A DNA stretch of 40,101 nt from Oscillospiraceae bacterium (GCA_031265995.1 JAISBW010000002.1:1-40101), one strand, 5' to 3'; counted from the stretch's first letter, positions 25,400 to 33,389 are shown. Notes: a model not told the origin generated them from the sequence alone. Program-made: numbers and translations.

Positions 25400-25759
25400 A
25401 TGAAAAGCATTGAAAAATTTGAAAACGGCACATTTCTTGAAAATGAACAAAAAAGCGAAGCGGCCTGCATTGTGGTAAGAGCGTATCAAACGGCTGTGAA
25501 ATACGGTTCGGACAATTTAATTTTTGGCGACACGCTTTGGGAACGCAACGTCCCGGAAATATCCAAAATTTTAAAAAATGAAGGTTTCGATGAAATTACA
25601 ATTACCAACGCAGGTACAGAACTAATGGATATTCTGGCTTGTTTTAACGAGCAAGGATATAGAACGGTCGGGATGACAAAAGTTAAAACAGATAAACCTT
25701 CATTTGAAAATCCGGATAAGAAATTAATTGTGAACGGGATTGTTTTGATAAGGTTTTAG
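25400..25759 (+). CDS. Small protein of unknown function on the opposite strand (moron)
   Basis: This 119-aa soluble protein opens MKSIEKFENGTFLENEQKS and contains AACIVVRAYQTAVKYGSDN, IFGDTLWERNVPEISKILK and GTELMDILACFNEQGYRTVG. It looks like a small alpha/beta or helical protein of a Clostridia domain-of-unknown-function type, but I do not recognise the family with confidence. It has a consensus promoter and a strong GAGGAG site, and it is convergent with the terminase operon. An independently expressed gene on the strand opposite the late operon suggests expression in the lysogen. Function unknown. Confidence 0.8.
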   Translation: MKSIEKFENGTFLENEQKSEAACIVVRAYQTAVKYGSDNLIFGDTLWERNVPEISKILKNEGFDEITITNAGTELMDILACFNEQGYRTVGMTKVKTDKPSFENPDKKLIVNGIVLIRF

Positions 25760-25967
25760 GCAAATAAAAATCAATTTTTCATAAAATTACAATCCAAAAT
25801 TATCTCGTATATTATCTCGCATATCAGTTAAAATTTCGTTTTGGAATTTAAAATATGCCGGTCCCTGAACAGATTTCCAATTTACAACTCATCGTTAACC
25901 ATCCCGGTTTCGCCGATCATAGCGTTGTTTGCCGCCGGAATTTCTTTGTGGAATAACTATAAATACT

Positions 25968-27791
25968 TCAAACCGCATACGTAATCCCGCTCCCTTCAAA
26001 AATAATGTCCTGCTGTAAAAGATAAATAGCATTGATAAGGGCTGCGACCATATCGACTTTACCTGAACTCTTCTTTTTATGGATGTATCTATTCATATTT
26101 GTGTCGTAAACACACATGGCATTTGAAAAGTTAATTTCAAGCAAAGTATTTTTCTCGTATGAAAATTCTGTGTTAATAATTTTTTCCTGCAAAAGTTTTG
26201 TCGGGGCATGGAGAGTATCGCTATGCTGTCTAATCTCGACAACGCTGTATTTTGTAAGCCACTTTTGAGCCGAACTTAGGCAATTGTATCTATCAAAGCC
26301 GATTGCCCTGATTGTTACGCCAAACCTATCTTCAAGTTTAAAGACAAAATCCTCAACAAAGCCGTAATCTATCGTTTTGTTGCCGCAAGCAAAGCATTTT
26401 TTGTGCTCTATAAATCTTATGTAATCAAGCTTCTCGAATCTGTTTTTCTCTTCGATTCTTCCTTCAGGGATAAAACACCAGGCATCCGCTAAGATTCTAT
26501 TGTCTTCATCGACCGCGCACATCACAACGGCGGTATTGTCTGTCGTCATTGAAAGGTCAACCCCGACATAGACTTCTCTTCCAATCCAATCCAGTTTATT
26601 GACTTTGCACTTTAGAACATCCGCAATATCAACAAAGTTTTCAGTTCCGGCGCCTTGATAAATGATATTGCAATGTTTTGTGAGAAAATTTTCCCTTGCG
26701 GATTCCATTGCAATCGCTTTTGCTCTTTTTTTTAGAAGATCTTCCCAAATTTCTGGGATTTCAAGAGCGACCGGATTTGCGTGCTTTAAAATCAGGTCGT
26801 CGGAGGTCCAGCTTTGATAAGTTTGGATAGAATGCAAATCATTGTGGTTAGATTCACTTTGTTTTTGGGAATCTTTTATCTGAGACTTGTTGGATTTGTC
26901 GTAGATTCCCGATTCAATCGATGTATTTACCGATGTATTTGATGTACTGAAATCCGGCTCATAAAGAAGAGCAAAAATAGTTTCGTCATCTGTAATGCCG
27001 TCTAAAACTTGTTTTGCGTATTTAATTTCTTCTTCAAACGGATTATCAATCGTTGGGTATTTTGTGCTGATTATGCACCCTAACTTATTTAAAATATTAA
27101 GCTGACCGCTTCTCATTGATTCAATCGCATATGCATTTGGCAGTGCTCCGACTTCATCTGCTAAAAAGACATTGGGGAGTTTACCGTCCATTCTTGAATT
27201 AGAGTAATTAAGAGGAAAATACTGATTTTCGTTAAGTTCAAATTTAATGTAATCACGAAGGATTTTAAACCTTGGAGTTTCATCCTTCATATATACTTTG
27301 GGGCTACTTTTTAAAATTTCTTCAATTGCCGTTTTTACTTCTCTGGAGAGCGAACCGTCCGGGGCAACAGAATAGAATTTTGAAAACTTTGGTTCGAGAA
27401 GAAAAAGCAGAATAAAAATGGTTGCAATTGTAAAAGTTTTAAAGTTCTTTCTCCCGATTTCAAGAATTGCAGTTTCATATCTTCTTCTGGTCGGATTGTC
27501 TTTATAAACTACGCAAAGAATCGATGTATAAAAAAGCCATTGGTAGCCTGTTGAGCAATCATAAATTGTTTCGCCGACCTTTAAACCTCGAGGCATAATT
27601 AGCAGTTTTAGTGTGTTTTCTATGCGTTCGAGCATTTCTAAATTTACAAAATATTTTGTGTTTTTGATATTTTTATCTTCGCTGTTTTCGCCATTTAAGA
27701 TATCTAAAAACCTTTGACATTGTAATTTTACATATTTTGGCGCATCTTCTGATTCGATTGCCCAATTTGCGTATTTTGAAGCTTTGATCAA
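25968..27791 (-). CDS. Terminase large subunit (Terminase_1 type)
   Basis: The protein (about 607 aa) is the DNA-packaging motor ATPase and nuclease. It has the deviant Walker A of this family (EIGRKNFKT, about 117-123), Walker B VFLADE (about 212-217), and a nuclease domain with VYVGVDLSMTTDN, DYGFVEDFVF and a late VDMVAALINA helix. An insert at about 285-330 (nt 26814-26951; TSNTSVNTSIES...QKQSESNHND) separates LLYEPDF from WTSDDLILKHANP, which are adjacent in homologues. The TTG at 27791 is better placed after AGGAGG than GTG 27803, which overlaps that site. (Residue numbers here count from 27803.). Confidence 0.93.
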   Translation of the reverse strand: MIKASKYANWAIESEDAPKYVKLQCQRFLDILNGENSEDKNIKNTKYFVNLEMLERIENTLKLLIMPRGLKVGETIYDCSTGYQWLFYTSILCVVYKDNPTRRRYETAILEIGRKNFKTFTIATIFILLFLLEPKFSKFYSVAPDGSLSREVKTAIEEILKSSPKVYMKDETPRFKILRDYIKFELNENQYFPLNYSNSRMDGKLPNVFLADEVGALPNAYAIESMRSGQLNILNKLGCIISTKYPTIDNPFEEEIKYAKQVLDGITDDETIFALLYEPDFSTSNTSVNTSIESGIYDKSNKSQIKDSQKQSESNHNDLHSIQTYQSWTSDDLILKHANPVALEIPEIWEDLLKKRAKAIAMESARENFLTKHCNIIYQGAGTENFVDIADVLKCKVNKLDWIGREVYVGVDLSMTTDNTAVVMCAVDEDNRILADAWCFIPEGRIEEKNRFEKLDYIRFIEHKKCFACGNKTIDYGFVEDFVFKLEDRFGVTIRAIGFDRYNCLSSAQKWLTKYSVVEIRQHSDTLHAPTKLLQEKIINTEFSYEKNTLLEINFSNAMCVYDTNMNRYIHKKKSSGKVDMVAALINAIYLLQQDIIFEGSGITYAV

Positions 27792-27845
27792 TTTTAGAGT
27801 CACCTCCTGTTTACAATAATTTGTAATTCATATTGCAATAAAATT

Positions 27846-28214
27846 TTAATCAATCGAATTTCTCCTTCCGGAAATGAATTCAAGCAAAGGATCCGGCTCA
27901 TCACTGCCATCTCTGGCTCTGAGCAAAGTTATGATTTTCACAAGCGTCGCCACGGTTTTATTCGCGCAGTCCGCAGTTTTATTGTAAGCACTTACGGCAG
28001 GATGGACATAAGTATTTTTTGTGCCTTTGGAATAACTTTTCTCCACAGTCATTCCTTCTTCATAAATAGTTTTTTCAAGGTCGGTAAGCATTTTAAGCTG
28101 TACCTGATATCTTTTAAAAGTCGTCAAGAAGAAAAAGTTTGATTCGACGCCGTATTTTTCGGCAATTCGAAGAATTTCTTTTGCTTGTTCGTTTAAATTA
28201 AGATTCTGGTTCAT
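27846..28214 (-). CDS. P27-family terminase small subunit
   Basis: This 122-aa helical protein recognises phage DNA for packaging. The family pattern is visible: an N-terminal helix, FKRYQVQLKMLTDLEKTIYE, the HPAVSAYNKTADCANKTVAT motif of P27-type small terminases, and a C-terminal LLEFISGRRN. It lies directly upstream of the large subunit (42 bp apart) and is certainly co-transcribed with it. It starts at ATG 28214 after AGGAG. Confidence 0.88.
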   Translation of the reverse strand: MNQNLNLNEQAKEILRIAEKYGVESNFFFLTTFKRYQVQLKMLTDLEKTIYEEGMTVEKSYSKGTKNTYVHPAVSAYNKTADCANKTVATLVKIITLLRARDGSDEPDPLLEFISGRRNSID

Positions 28215-28268
28215 TAAATTTTCTCCTGTTTAAAATTTCCAATCTTGTTTGCTAATTTTTTATTCTTG

Positions 28269-28529
28269 TTATTTTATTTTTCTAATATTGTTATTTTGTT
28301 TGTTTTTAACGTTTTTTACTTGCCAATCATAGATTCCCCAGATTGCCATTCCTAGATGGACTATATCGAGAAATACTCTGCCGTAACAATTATTTTTAAA
28401 ATCAAGCATTATCCAAAAGATTTCACCGAACGCCCATAAATAAAAACAGATTACTTTTTTCTTGATGTTAAAAATTGTGCCTATTATTGAAAGAATGGCT
28501 AGCAGCCAGCTGTAATCAAAACTGTTCAT
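28269..28529 (-). CDS. Small PnuC-like membrane protein
   Basis: This 86-aa protein has three hydrophobic segments (WLLAILSIIGTIFNI; VICFYLWAFGEIFWIML; VFLDIVHLGMAIWGIYDW). The spacing and the W-x-x-G-E...Y-D-W signature fit the short PnuC-like (nicotinamide mononucleotide transporter-related) membrane proteins seen in Firmicutes phages. It has about half the transmembrane segments of a full PnuC, so it may need an oligomer or have another role. ATG 28529 has AAGGA seven bases upstream. It sits inside the packaging operon. Confidence 0.6.
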   Translation of the reverse strand: MNSFDYSWLLAILSIIGTIFNIKKKVICFYLWAFGEIFWIMLDFKNNCYGRVFLDIVHLGMAIWGIYDWQVKNVKNKQNNNIRKIK

Positions 28530-28592
28530 TTTCAATCCTTGTTATTTATCCAAATTGCACTATTGCACTGATTTCGTCCATTAAATTTCTTA

Positions 28593-29846
28593 TCAATTAA
28601 GTTCTTTCATTGCTTTTTCACCAGTTAATTCTTCCCATCGCTTAATAATTACATCACAGTATTTTGGATCCAGTTCCATCATGAAACATTTTCTGTTTAG
28701 TTCTTCGCAGGCAATTAAAGTTGTTCCGGAGCCACCGAATAAATCCAGAACGATTTCTCCTTTTTTACTGCTGTTTTCAATTAGTTTTGCAATTAAAGGA
28801 ATAGGCTTCATTGTCGGATGTTCTTCATTTCTTAAAGGTTTATTGAATTCTAAAATTGTAGTTTGCGTTCTGTCGTCAGTAAAATAATGAGAATCTCCAG
28901 ATTTCCAGCCATAGACACAAGGTTCATGTTTCCACCGATAATCTTGTCGTCCGAGAACTAAAGCGTTTTTATTCCAGATAAGCTGTTGTCTGATTTCCCA
29001 ATCTACTTTTTGGCAAGCCTGATAAACAGACAATGATTCTTTATTTGCAAACCAGATATAAAATGCTCCGCCCTGTTTAAGATATTTATCCGCATTTTTA
29101 AAAGCCAAAATCAGAAACGAACGAAATTCTTCGCTCGTCTGTTTGTCATTTAAAATTTTATTCTTTTCTTTTGATTTACTTTGATAATCTACGTTATATG
29201 GCGGGTCTGTAACAAATAAATCAATTATTTCATTTATTTTATTTATTTCACTTATTTCATTTCCTTTTAGCTTAGAATTTATTAGCTTAGAATTCATAAG
29301 TTTAGAGACGTCTTCAGGATTTGTCGAATCCCCGCACATTAGTCGATGTTCCCCTAAAAGATAAATATCACCGAGCTTTGATTTCGGTTCTTCTTCCAAA
29401 ATTTTATTAATTTTGTCTGAGTCAAAATCATCATCTGTAATTTCTTTTGAATCGTTTGACAAGTCAAAATTAAAATCATCAAATCCGGTTAGAGAAATAT
29501 TAAAGTCAAGATTCTTTAAATCTTCGAGCTCAATCTTAAGAATACCAAAGTCCCATCCTGCATCTAAAGACAATTTGTTGTCGGCAATTATGTAAGCTCT
29601 CTTTTGCGTTTCTGTCAGGTCCTCGACAAACAGGCATGGAACTTCTTCCATTTCAATTTGCTTTGCTGCCAAAACTCTGCAGTGGCCCGCGATTATTCCA
29701 AATTCTGCGTCAATTAAGACCGGATTTATGAAACCGAATTCCTCAATTGATTTTGCAATTTTGGAAATCTGTTCTTCACTGTGAGTTCTGGCGTTATGTT
29801 CATATGGTTTTAATTTTTCAATCGCGATATTTTGGTATTTTCTCAT
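28593..29846 (-). CDS. ParB-like domain fused to beta-class DNA N4/N6 methyltransferase
   Basis: This 417-aa protein has an N-terminal ParB-like nuclease domain (about 1-95, with IIAGHCRVLAAKQI) and an adenine-N6/cytosine-N4 methyltransferase domain. The catalytic DPPY is at 214-217 and the SAM-binding FGGSGTT at 370-376, the beta-class order. It could protect phage DNA from host restriction or mark packaging sites. Residues 184-207 (nt 29226-29297) are an insert of NSKLINSKLKG/NEISEINKINEI repeats between CGDSTNPEDV and the DPPY strand. It starts at ATG 29846 after GAGGT. It lies between the HNH and terminase genes. Confidence 0.93.
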   Translation of the reverse strand: MRKYQNIAIEKLKPYEHNARTHSEEQISKIAKSIEEFGFINPVLIDAEFGIIAGHCRVLAAKQIEMEEVPCLFVEDLTETQKRAYIIADNKLSLDAGWDFGILKIELEDLKNLDFNISLTGFDDFNFDLSNDSKEITDDDFDSDKINKILEEEPKSKLGDIYLLGEHRLMCGDSTNPEDVSKLMNSKLINSKLKGNEISEINKINEIIDLFVTDPPYNVDYQSKSKEKNKILNDKQTSEEFRSFLILAFKNADKYLKQGGAFYIWFANKESLSVYQACQKVDWEIRQQLIWNKNALVLGRQDYRWKHEPCVYGWKSGDSHYFTDDRTQTTILEFNKPLRNEEHPTMKPIPLIAKLIENSSKKGEIVLDLFGGSGTTLIACEELNRKCFMMELDPKYCDVIIKRWEELTGEKAMKELN

Positions 29847-29920
29847 TTTTTACCTCAAAAAAATAACTTCAAACTCAGTTACAATACTGGTTTAAAGCAA
29901 ATTTCAAAAAAATACATGAA

Positions 29921-30017
29921 TTGTGAAAACGGTGTGTGCGGAGGCCGAGCGTGGTGTTGGCCTTTCTTATTTTTTTGGTCTACCTGATACCCGGGGGATG
30001 TTATTTACTCTATAAAA
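29921..30017. other. GC-richer non-coding island before the HNH gene stop; candidate cos site
   Basis: In an otherwise very A+T-rich region, 29932-30000 contains AGGCC...GGCCT (29942-29966) and CCCGGG (29992-29997). It lies between the HNH and methyltransferase genes, in the neighbourhood where cos-packaging phages keep their cos site. The AGGCC/GGCCT hairpin is followed by T-rich sequence on the plus strand. Cos assignment is inference from position and composition. Confidence 0.3.
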
Positions 30018-30043
30018 ATAAATTTTTGTTTAAAACAAATTTA

Positions 30044-30472
30044 TCAATAGCCAACAACAGCAGAGTTCATTTGAAACAGTTTCAAATTTTTCTCGTTTGT
30101 CTGTTCTTGTTCTTCAATGATCTTTTTAATAACTTCAAACGTTATCTCGCCATCATCGGCTTGTCTGTGATGCTTCTGGCATAGCGTGATGAGATTGCTT
30201 GAATCAAACGTAAGTTCTTTGTCCTCATCAATCTTGATTGCGTGATGGACTTCAATATCGCCGCAGTTATACACGCCTTGACGCAAACAAACTTGGCAAA
30301 GATACATATCTCGTTTGCGAATCATTTCGCGGGTTTTGCCCCATTTGTATGTGCTTCTCAGGATAAACTGTTCTGCTCTGCTCTTTGGTTTTTTTAGGCA
30401 AATAAAGTCTTCTTTGTGGATTCGAGAGCAGTGTTTACAGGATTTTAGAATTGAAATGTCAACTCCTTGCAA
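30044..30472 (-). CDS. HNH endonuclease (packaging-associated)
   Basis: This 142-aa protein has a zinc-binding HNH fold: CKHC near the N-terminus, YLCQVCLRQGVYNCGDIEVH, HAIKIDEDKELTFDSSNLIT and LCQKHHRQADDGE. In HK97-type phages such a nuclease works with the terminase at cos ends, and it is the first gene of the packaging operon here. The start is unclear: the frame opens at TTG 30472 with no site, while the strong AAGGAG is followed five bases later by an in-frame ATT (at 30457). An AT-rich hairpin at 30018-30048 may weakly terminate after it. Confidence 0.9.
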   Translation of the reverse strand: MQGVDISILKSCKHCSRIHKEDFICLKKPKSRAEQFILRSTYKWGKTREMIRKRDMYLCQVCLRQGVYNCGDIEVHHAIKIDEDKELTFDSSNLITLCQKHHRQADDGEITFEVIKKIIEEQEQTNEKNLKLFQMNSAVVGY

Positions 30473-30617
30473 TTGTTTTCATGATTCTAGAATGGTGGAT
30501 CAGCTCCTTTTTAAGTGTAAATTAAATATAAAAATTGAATTAGAATAAATTCATTTAATTTATTTAATTTACTTTACAGTTTTCACATCCTTTGTTTTGC
30601 GGTTTTCAGCACGAAAA

Positions 30618-30642
30618 ATACCGCACCTAGCAGGCACGGCAT
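30618..30642 (-). terminator. Long terminator-like hairpin just after the packaging promoter
   Basis: An 11-bp stem (ATACCGCACCT 30618-30628 with AGGCACGGCAT 30632-30642, three G-T or T-G pairs, loop AGC) is followed on the minus strand by five T. It starts about 8 nt after the expected transcription start, so it would be the 5' hairpin of the packaging mRNA or a terminator for readthrough from the accessory operon. Confidence 0.65.
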
Positions 30643-30656
30643 AACCCTACGATATC

Positions 30657-30690
30657 ACTATATCATAAGTGGTTTACACTTTTTTACACT
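30657..30690 (-). promoter_or_regulatory. Late-type promoter with tandem AGTGTAAA boxes (packaging operon)
   Basis: Two AGTGTAAA boxes (30683-30690, 30673-30680) lie 10 bp apart, followed after 10 bp by TATAGT (30657-30662) on the minus strand. Box sequence, spacing and distance to the -10 element are identical to 24943-24976. No -35 consensus is present, consistent with activator-dependent initiation. Confidence 0.7.
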
Positions 30691-30836
30691 CTTTGAAAAT
30701 GTCTTTCGCCACAAATATTCAGAACTCTTGTCTATAACTTATATTTTAAATTCTTTTAATTACAGGTCTCCTGCGTTTTAACTATATTAAGACAAGATTT
30801 GATCGAATTTTAAAAATTCAAATAGATTCATATCAA

Positions 30837-31589
30837 TTAACAAACACAGCATCGTGGTTTATTGTTAACTTTTCTGCGGCATCCCCTATTCAAATTAACA
30901 AAAAACTTACTTGATAGAACACTTAGATCTTCAATTGGATTGCCTTCTAAAAACAAACTTGTGACTCCTTCAAAATCTAAAAGTGTTCTAACTGTTCTAA
31001 TCTGATTATTTGCCGCATTTAATACATTCAAATTCCTTAACGATTTTAACGGTGATAAATCTGTAATTTTATTTTCTGATACTTCTATCCAAATTAAATT
31101 CGATAATTTAGACAAAGGCATTAAATCAGTAACTAAATTCCATGTTAAATTTAAATGTGTTAAGTTTACTAATTTAGACAGAGGTTCTAGACTAACAATC
31201 TGATTGTGATACAAATTTATTGTACACAAATTAGCCAATTTTGATAAAGGCCATAAATCACTTATTTCTCCACCCATAATCGAAAAACGCCTTAAATTGT
31301 TTAAATATTGCACACCCGAAATATTTGAAATTTTATACTGGATTCCTTGATTTAATATCTGTTCAAAATTTTCTATACCATTTAACTCATCCTGAGTAAC
31401 TAATTCATGTACCGATGATTTCCCTAGTGTGTATGCAATTTTAGTTGCAAATGCAAGATCAGGAAAAACTTTTCTAATTTGTGTTGGTACAATAAGATGT
31501 TCCGCAAAAACAATTGGCAGTAACGACATTATATAAAAAATAAATAGAAACAAAAAAGTTAAAAGTTTTAAAATTTTCTTTGAATTCAT
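30837..31589 (-). CDS. Secreted internalin-like leucine-rich-repeat protein
   Basis: This 250-aa protein has a signal peptide (MNSKKILKLLTFLFLFIFYI...VFA) and then an internalin-type cap (VPTQIRKVFPDLAFATKIAYT, then LGKSSVHELVTQDELNGIENF), followed by about five 22-residue LRRs of the LxxLxxLxxLxLxxNxIxDLxPL type. The C-terminus is short and Cys-rich (...RCCVC), with no LPxTG anchor visible. Internalin-like proteins mediate protein-protein contacts with the eukaryotic host. ATG 31589 has GGGAG five bases upstream, better than an upstream in-frame start. As a phage-borne secreted LRR protein it is a candidate lysogenic-conversion factor. Confidence 0.85.
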   Translation of the reverse strand: MNSKKILKLLTFLFLFIFYIMSLLPIVFAEHLIVPTQIRKVFPDLAFATKIAYTLGKSSVHELVTQDELNGIENFEQILNQGIQYKISNISGVQYLNNLRRFSIMGGEISDLWPLSKLANLCTINLYHNQIVSLEPLSKLVNLTHLNLTWNLVTDLMPLSKLSNLIWIEVSENKITDLSPLKSLRNLNVLNAANNQIRTVRTLLDFEGVTSLFLEGNPIEDLSVLSSKFFVNLNRGCRRKVNNKPRCCVC

Positions 31590-31664
31590 AAAACTCCCTC
31601 TAAATAAAATTTGTACATTTTTATATATTTGCATATATTATATTGAAACCATCCATACCACAGG

Positions 31665-32519
31665 TTATTGTCCACGCCTCGCAACCAAATACACAGTACT
31701 ACTATTGTAGATCGTACGTTGGATGGGTCTATTGTGTGATTCTGAATTACGAGGTCTTGTAACAAGCGTAGGATTAGGAGGTTCCTTAACATGTTCCTCC
31801 CAAAGCGAATCAGGTGCACGGAGTGTTCCGGCAGTAGGTTCTAAAAGCAAAAGTCTTCCTTTGGCACCAGCTTTTTGAGTCCATTGCCCAAAATAGTAAC
31901 GAGCAAAATGATAATCTAATATTTTACCTCTTGCCACCGCACCTGGAGCTGGATCTGGATCTTGGACCCTCATAGCAATTACGAAGACATCTGGGTTGTC
32001 TTGATTAATCTGTCTAATTACATCATCGATATCCGAATTCGAGTAGTTCTCACTGCAGGACCAGCCTTTACTTCCTAGAAACCGCCTTGTGATTTCAGCA
32101 AGTTCGAACACGTCATGAACATCTTGAAATCCAGGAGGGTCAGCCCACAACAAGTGGCCCGTAGCTGGATTGGTAGCCCATGACCAGCAATTATAAGGAT
32201 AACTAAGCTGCTCTTCAGTGCCAGGTGCTTGATCTGGAGGAGCAATAAAAAAATGAGTTGGATCATCACTGGAATGACCTCTGGACGGCATTTTTTTTGT
32301 AACAGGCAATCCTCCACTTTGTTTAAATTCAGTGAATTTACCACGATCAAACACAGCATTTTCATCCATTGGGCCATACGCATCAGTTTCAAACTGAGGA
32401 CGATATTTGCGTTTACAACAACATCGACACCAACGGCAACAAAAAAATCCCTTTAAACATTCAATGAATTCACTACAACAACCTCCATTGCAACTATCAT
32501 CTCCACAATAACAACACAT
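31665..32519 (-). CDS. Cys-rich protein with papain/NlpC-like C-H motifs (candidate effector)
   Basis: This 284-aa protein has an extraordinary N-terminus: 13 Cys in the first 35 residues (MCCYCGDDSCNGGCC...CRWCRCCCKRK). The rest resembles small papain-like/NlpC-fold proteins of the DUF7689 kind: YPYNCWSWATNP with candidate nucleophile Cys111, a helical region, LDYHFARYYFGQWTQK with candidate His204, then a LLLLEPTAG strand. No signal peptide is visible. The Cys cluster could bind metal or be lipid-modified in a host cell. Catalysis is inferred from motif spacing only. It starts at ATG 32519 after GGTGGTGA, 17 bp after the preceding gene, so co-transcription is likely. Confidence 0.6.
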   Translation of the reverse strand: MCCYCGDDSCNGGCCSEFIECLKGFFCCRWCRCCCKRKYRPQFETDAYGPMDENAVFDRGKFTEFKQSGGLPVTKKMPSRGHSSDDPTHFFIAPPDQAPGTEEQLSYPYNCWSWATNPATGHLLWADPPGFQDVHDVFELAEITRRFLGSKGWSCSENYSNSDIDDVIRQINQDNPDVFVIAMRVQDPDPAPGAVARGKILDYHFARYYFGQWTQKAGAKGRLLLLEPTAGTLRAPDSLWEEHVKEPPNPTLVTRPRNSESHNRPIQRTIYNSSTVYLVARRGQ

Positions 32520-32535
32520 TTAATCATCACCACCG

Positions 32536-33312
32536 TTATATTTTCTCGCATATTTCATTAATAACAGAATTCAATTCTTTAATATTATATTTTTTTGAGG
32601 AATATACTATATCCAAAATATTGTCAAGTTTATTTAAAGAATCGATTGCAGAATCATTATTTTTGATTTTCCATTTAAAAATTTTCAAAAAATTCTGAAA
32701 CCTTTTTACATATTCAAGTGCTTTATTATCTTTTATTCCTTTTGTATTTACGTTTTGCAATTTTCTCGCCATAGATAATAACTCTGAATCGTCTTTCGAT
32801 CTTTTCTGTAATTTAGCTTTTTCAATAACAGGCAAAATATCATCATTTATTTTTTCATGTTTCATTTCTAAAACATCAGAATCATCTTTTGCCTGTTTTT
32901 TAATCCTAGAAACTGAACTTGATTCTTCGTCACCTTTTATATCTTTAGGTTTATCATCAGATGGTTTTAGTGTGGATTTTTTGACTTCCAAACCCTTACT
33001 TTCCAAATATTCCACCCAAGAAACACCAGGCCTTTCTTCCAAAAATTTCTTTCTAAACTTAATTTCTACATATTTCTTATCCGTTAAACCCCAGCCTTCA
33101 TTAGGCTCATTATTTTTAGCCCAAACATCTAACTCTTTTCTCTTTTGTATTTTAGCTTCTGTTAACGAGTCATTGTTTGCGACTTTTCTAGGTTTAACTT
33201 CCCTTTTTGCAGATTTATCAACTCTCTTTAATATTCTATCAATAGCTTTCATCGCTTCGGGCTTGTCTTTATTGACCTCAATTATTTTTTTTAACAAACT
33301 TCCCATTGGCAT
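32536..33312 (-). CDS. Highly charged cytosolic protein of unknown function
   Basis: This 258-aa Lys/Asp/Glu/Ser-rich protein has no signal peptide or membrane segment. The N-terminal half has a helix with LLKKIIEVNKDKPEAMKAID and a NEPNEGWGLTDKKYVEIKFR region; the middle is low-complexity and acidic-basic mixed; the C-terminus has two amphipathic helices (YVKRFQNFLKIFKWKIKNND; INDSLNKLDNILDIV-like). I do not recognise the family. ATG 33312 has GAGGTG eight bases upstream, and a TTGACA promoter lies 78 bp upstream. It is the first gene of a three-gene unit with the Cys-rich and LRR proteins. Confidence 0.78.
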   Translation of the reverse strand: MPMGSLLKKIIEVNKDKPEAMKAIDRILKRVDKSAKREVKPRKVANNDSLTEAKIQKRKELDVWAKNNEPNEGWGLTDKKYVEIKFRKKFLEERPGVSWVEYLESKGLEVKKSTLKPSDDKPKDIKGDEESSSVSRIKKQAKDDSDVLEMKHEKINDDILPVIEKAKLQKRSKDDSELLSMARKLQNVNTKGIKDNKALEYVKRFQNFLKIFKWKIKNNDSAIDSLNKLDNILDIVYSSKKYNIKELNSVINEICEKI

Positions 33313-33389
33313 TTGAATTCACCTCACTTTTCAAAATATTTACTTAATATTTGAAGTTTTATCGCTTTATGAAACGCTAAGCTTTAAAC

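Larger units (their letters stand above)
30473..30836. other. Non-coding interval before the packaging operon
   Basis: The 364 bp between the LRR gene and the HNH gene hold a late-type promoter (30657-30690) and, immediately downstream of it, a long hairpin (30618-30642). The remainder is A+T-rich with no credible gene on either strand. Confidence 0.65.

Noticed and set aside
28269..28529. Full nicotinamide mononucleotide transporter PnuC
   Set aside because: Only three transmembrane segments; described as PnuC-like and possibly functional only as an oligomer.
31586..31819. Frame overlapping the LRR and Cys-rich genes
   Set aside because: It lies across a gene gap, has no ribosome-binding site, and overlaps the better-supported Cys-rich gene.
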